A stretch of DNA of 64,000 nt from Cepaea nemoralis (lineage: Eukaryota; Mollusca; Gastropoda; Stylommatophora; Helicidae). Positions 62,740 through 64,000 of the stretch are shown in pieces (positions within the stretch are counted from its first letter, which is position 1; the number at the start of each line of letters is the position of its first letter). Position numbers and translations under genes: made by a program. The notes beneath the pieces were generated by a model that saw only the letters and a program-made list of their open reading frames with translations, had not been told where the DNA came from and made no database searches. Where the stretch lies: assembly GCA_014155875.1 (NCBI GenBank), contig JACEFZ010027946.1, forward strand, positions 1 through 64,000, given 5' to 3'.

Positions 62740-63000
62740 GTCACCAGAAATTAAACCTATTACCATACACAGACTATCTAACGTGAAATCATTACTATTG
62801 TATGGATCAGAAACATGGAGTACGACTAAAGCAATTATTGATAAACTACGAACATTCACTAACTGTTGTCTGCACACAAGAGGAGGACTAAAATCGTATG
62901 AGGGAATCAATAATAGGGAGCCTAGGGAGAGAACTAGAAGATCCAAGCAGATCTGGAGGTGAGGAAAAGATGATGGCACTAGATAGGACAAGCATTGAGA
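62740..63000 (+). pseudogene. LINE RT C-terminal fragment
   Basis: The frame reads NVKSLLLYGSETWSTTKAII, DKLRTFTNCCLHTRGG, then REPRERTRRSKQIWR. LLYGSETW and the TTKAI-KL-TF-N-CL order identify the post-catalytic region of an RTE-like LINE. It runs directly into the 40-bp array at its right end. Confidence 0.88.
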
Positions 63001-64000
63001 AAACCTGATAATTGTATAACTAGCAGATCTAGAGGTGAGAAAACCTGATAATTGTATAACTAGCAGATCTAGAGGTGAGGAAACTTGATAATTGTATAAC
63101 TAGCAGATCTAGAGGTGAGGAAACCTGATAATTGTATAACTAGCAGATCTAGAGGTGAGGAAACCTGATAATTGTATAACTAGCAGATCTAGAGGTGAGG
63201 AAAAGATGATAGCACTAGATAGGACAAGCATTGAGAAAACCTGATAATTGTATAACTAGCAGATCTAGAGGTGAGAAAACCTGATAATTGTATAACTAGC
63301 AGATCTAGAGGTGAGGAAACCTGATAATTGTATAACTAGCAGATCTAGAGGTGAGGAAAAGATGATAGCACTAGATAGGACAAGCATTGAGAAAATCTGA
63401 TAATTGTATAACTAGCAGATCTATAGGTGAGGAAACTTGATAATTGTATAAGTAGCAGATCTAGAGGTGAGGAAACCTGATAATTGTATAACTAGCAGAT
63501 CTAGAGGTGAGGAAACCTGATAATTGTATAACTAGCAGATCTAGAGGTGAGGAAACCTGATAATTGTATAACTAGCAGATCTAGAGGTGAGGAAACCTGA
63601 TAATTGTATAACTAGCAGATCTAGAGGTGAGGAAACCTGATAATTGTATAACTAGCAGATCTAGAGGTGAGGAAACCTGATAATTGTATAACTAACAGAT
63701 CTAGAGGCGAGGAAACTTGATAATTGTATAACTAGCAGATCTAGAGGTGAGGAAACTTGATAATCGTATAACTAGCAGATCTAGAGGTGAGGAAACCTGA
63801 TAATTGTATAACTAACAGATCTAGAGGTGAGGAAACTTGATAATTGTATAACTAGCAGATCTAGAGGTGAGGAAACCTGATAATTGTATAACTAACAGAT
63901 CTAGAGGTGAGGAAACCTGATAATTGTATAACTAACAGATCTAGAGGCGAGGAAACTTGATAATTGTATAACTAGCAGATCTAGAGGTGAGGAAACTTGA
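62965..64000. repeat. Minisatellite of 40-bp units derived from a LINE, open at the window end
   Basis: Units contain CTGATAATTGTATAACTAGC, AGATCTAGAGGTGAGGAAAC. Three longer units include GATGATAGCACTAGATAGGA and CAAGCATTGAGAAAAC. In the long units a frame gives IGQALRKPDNCITS, the LINE motif I-G-H-LRKP-N-IT. The array continues beyond base 64000. Confidence 0.96.

Overview
The window is animal nuclear DNA. It has one intron-bearing gene with GT/AG splice sites, tRNA-derived SINEs with A/B-box heads, 5'-truncated non-LTR retrotransposons, a Penelope-like element and many minisatellites. The reverse-transcriptase fragments look like those I associate with sacoglossan sea slugs (Elysia/Plakobranchus). 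That placement is from memory and moderate at best; Metazoa, probably Mollusca, is safer.

One host gene is recognisable: cytochrome c heme lyase (HCCS, holocytochrome c-type synthase), on the minus strand. Four coding exons join in frame: 29258-28491, 24453-24303, 22388-22268 and 16885-16495, giving 476 codons plus stop. The piece matching about human residues 175-203 is not visible in the last intron (16886-22267). That intron holds a 1.67 kb satellite of 25-bp units and other arrays, so the exon may be lost or missing from the assembly. The introns are packed with mobile elements and minisatellites.

Layout. 1-5 kb: degenerate simple repeats split by an RTE-like LINE fragment. 5.3-7.5 kb: 40-bp satellite. 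8.7-13 kb: SINE cluster, LINE 3' ends and a 383-bp-arm palindrome (9534-10333). 14-16 kb: two SINEs, one internally amplified. 16.5-29.3 kb: HCCS locus. 30-37 kb: LINE and SINE nest with two clean target-site duplications. 38.5-40.6 kb: 47-bp satellite. 43-45 kb and 51.7 kb: Penelope-like ends in inverted pairs. 46-49.3 kb: 39/61-bp satellite with a 1,082-bp higher-order period. 50-55 kb: LINE and SINE debris. 55.7-60.2 kb: two satellites, each recurring beyond a TE cluster. 60.6-64 kb: LINE remains, two of which contain amplified minisatellites.

The main pattern is that at least five minisatellites can be traced to a segment inside a recognisable SINE or LINE, with the rest of the element still flanking or overlapping the array: 15014-15492, 21128-21530, 36776-36986, 62211-62627 and 62965-64000. 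Almost all other long reading frames are satellite translations or decayed transposon fragments. No rRNA, genuine tRNA gene or CRISPR array was found.
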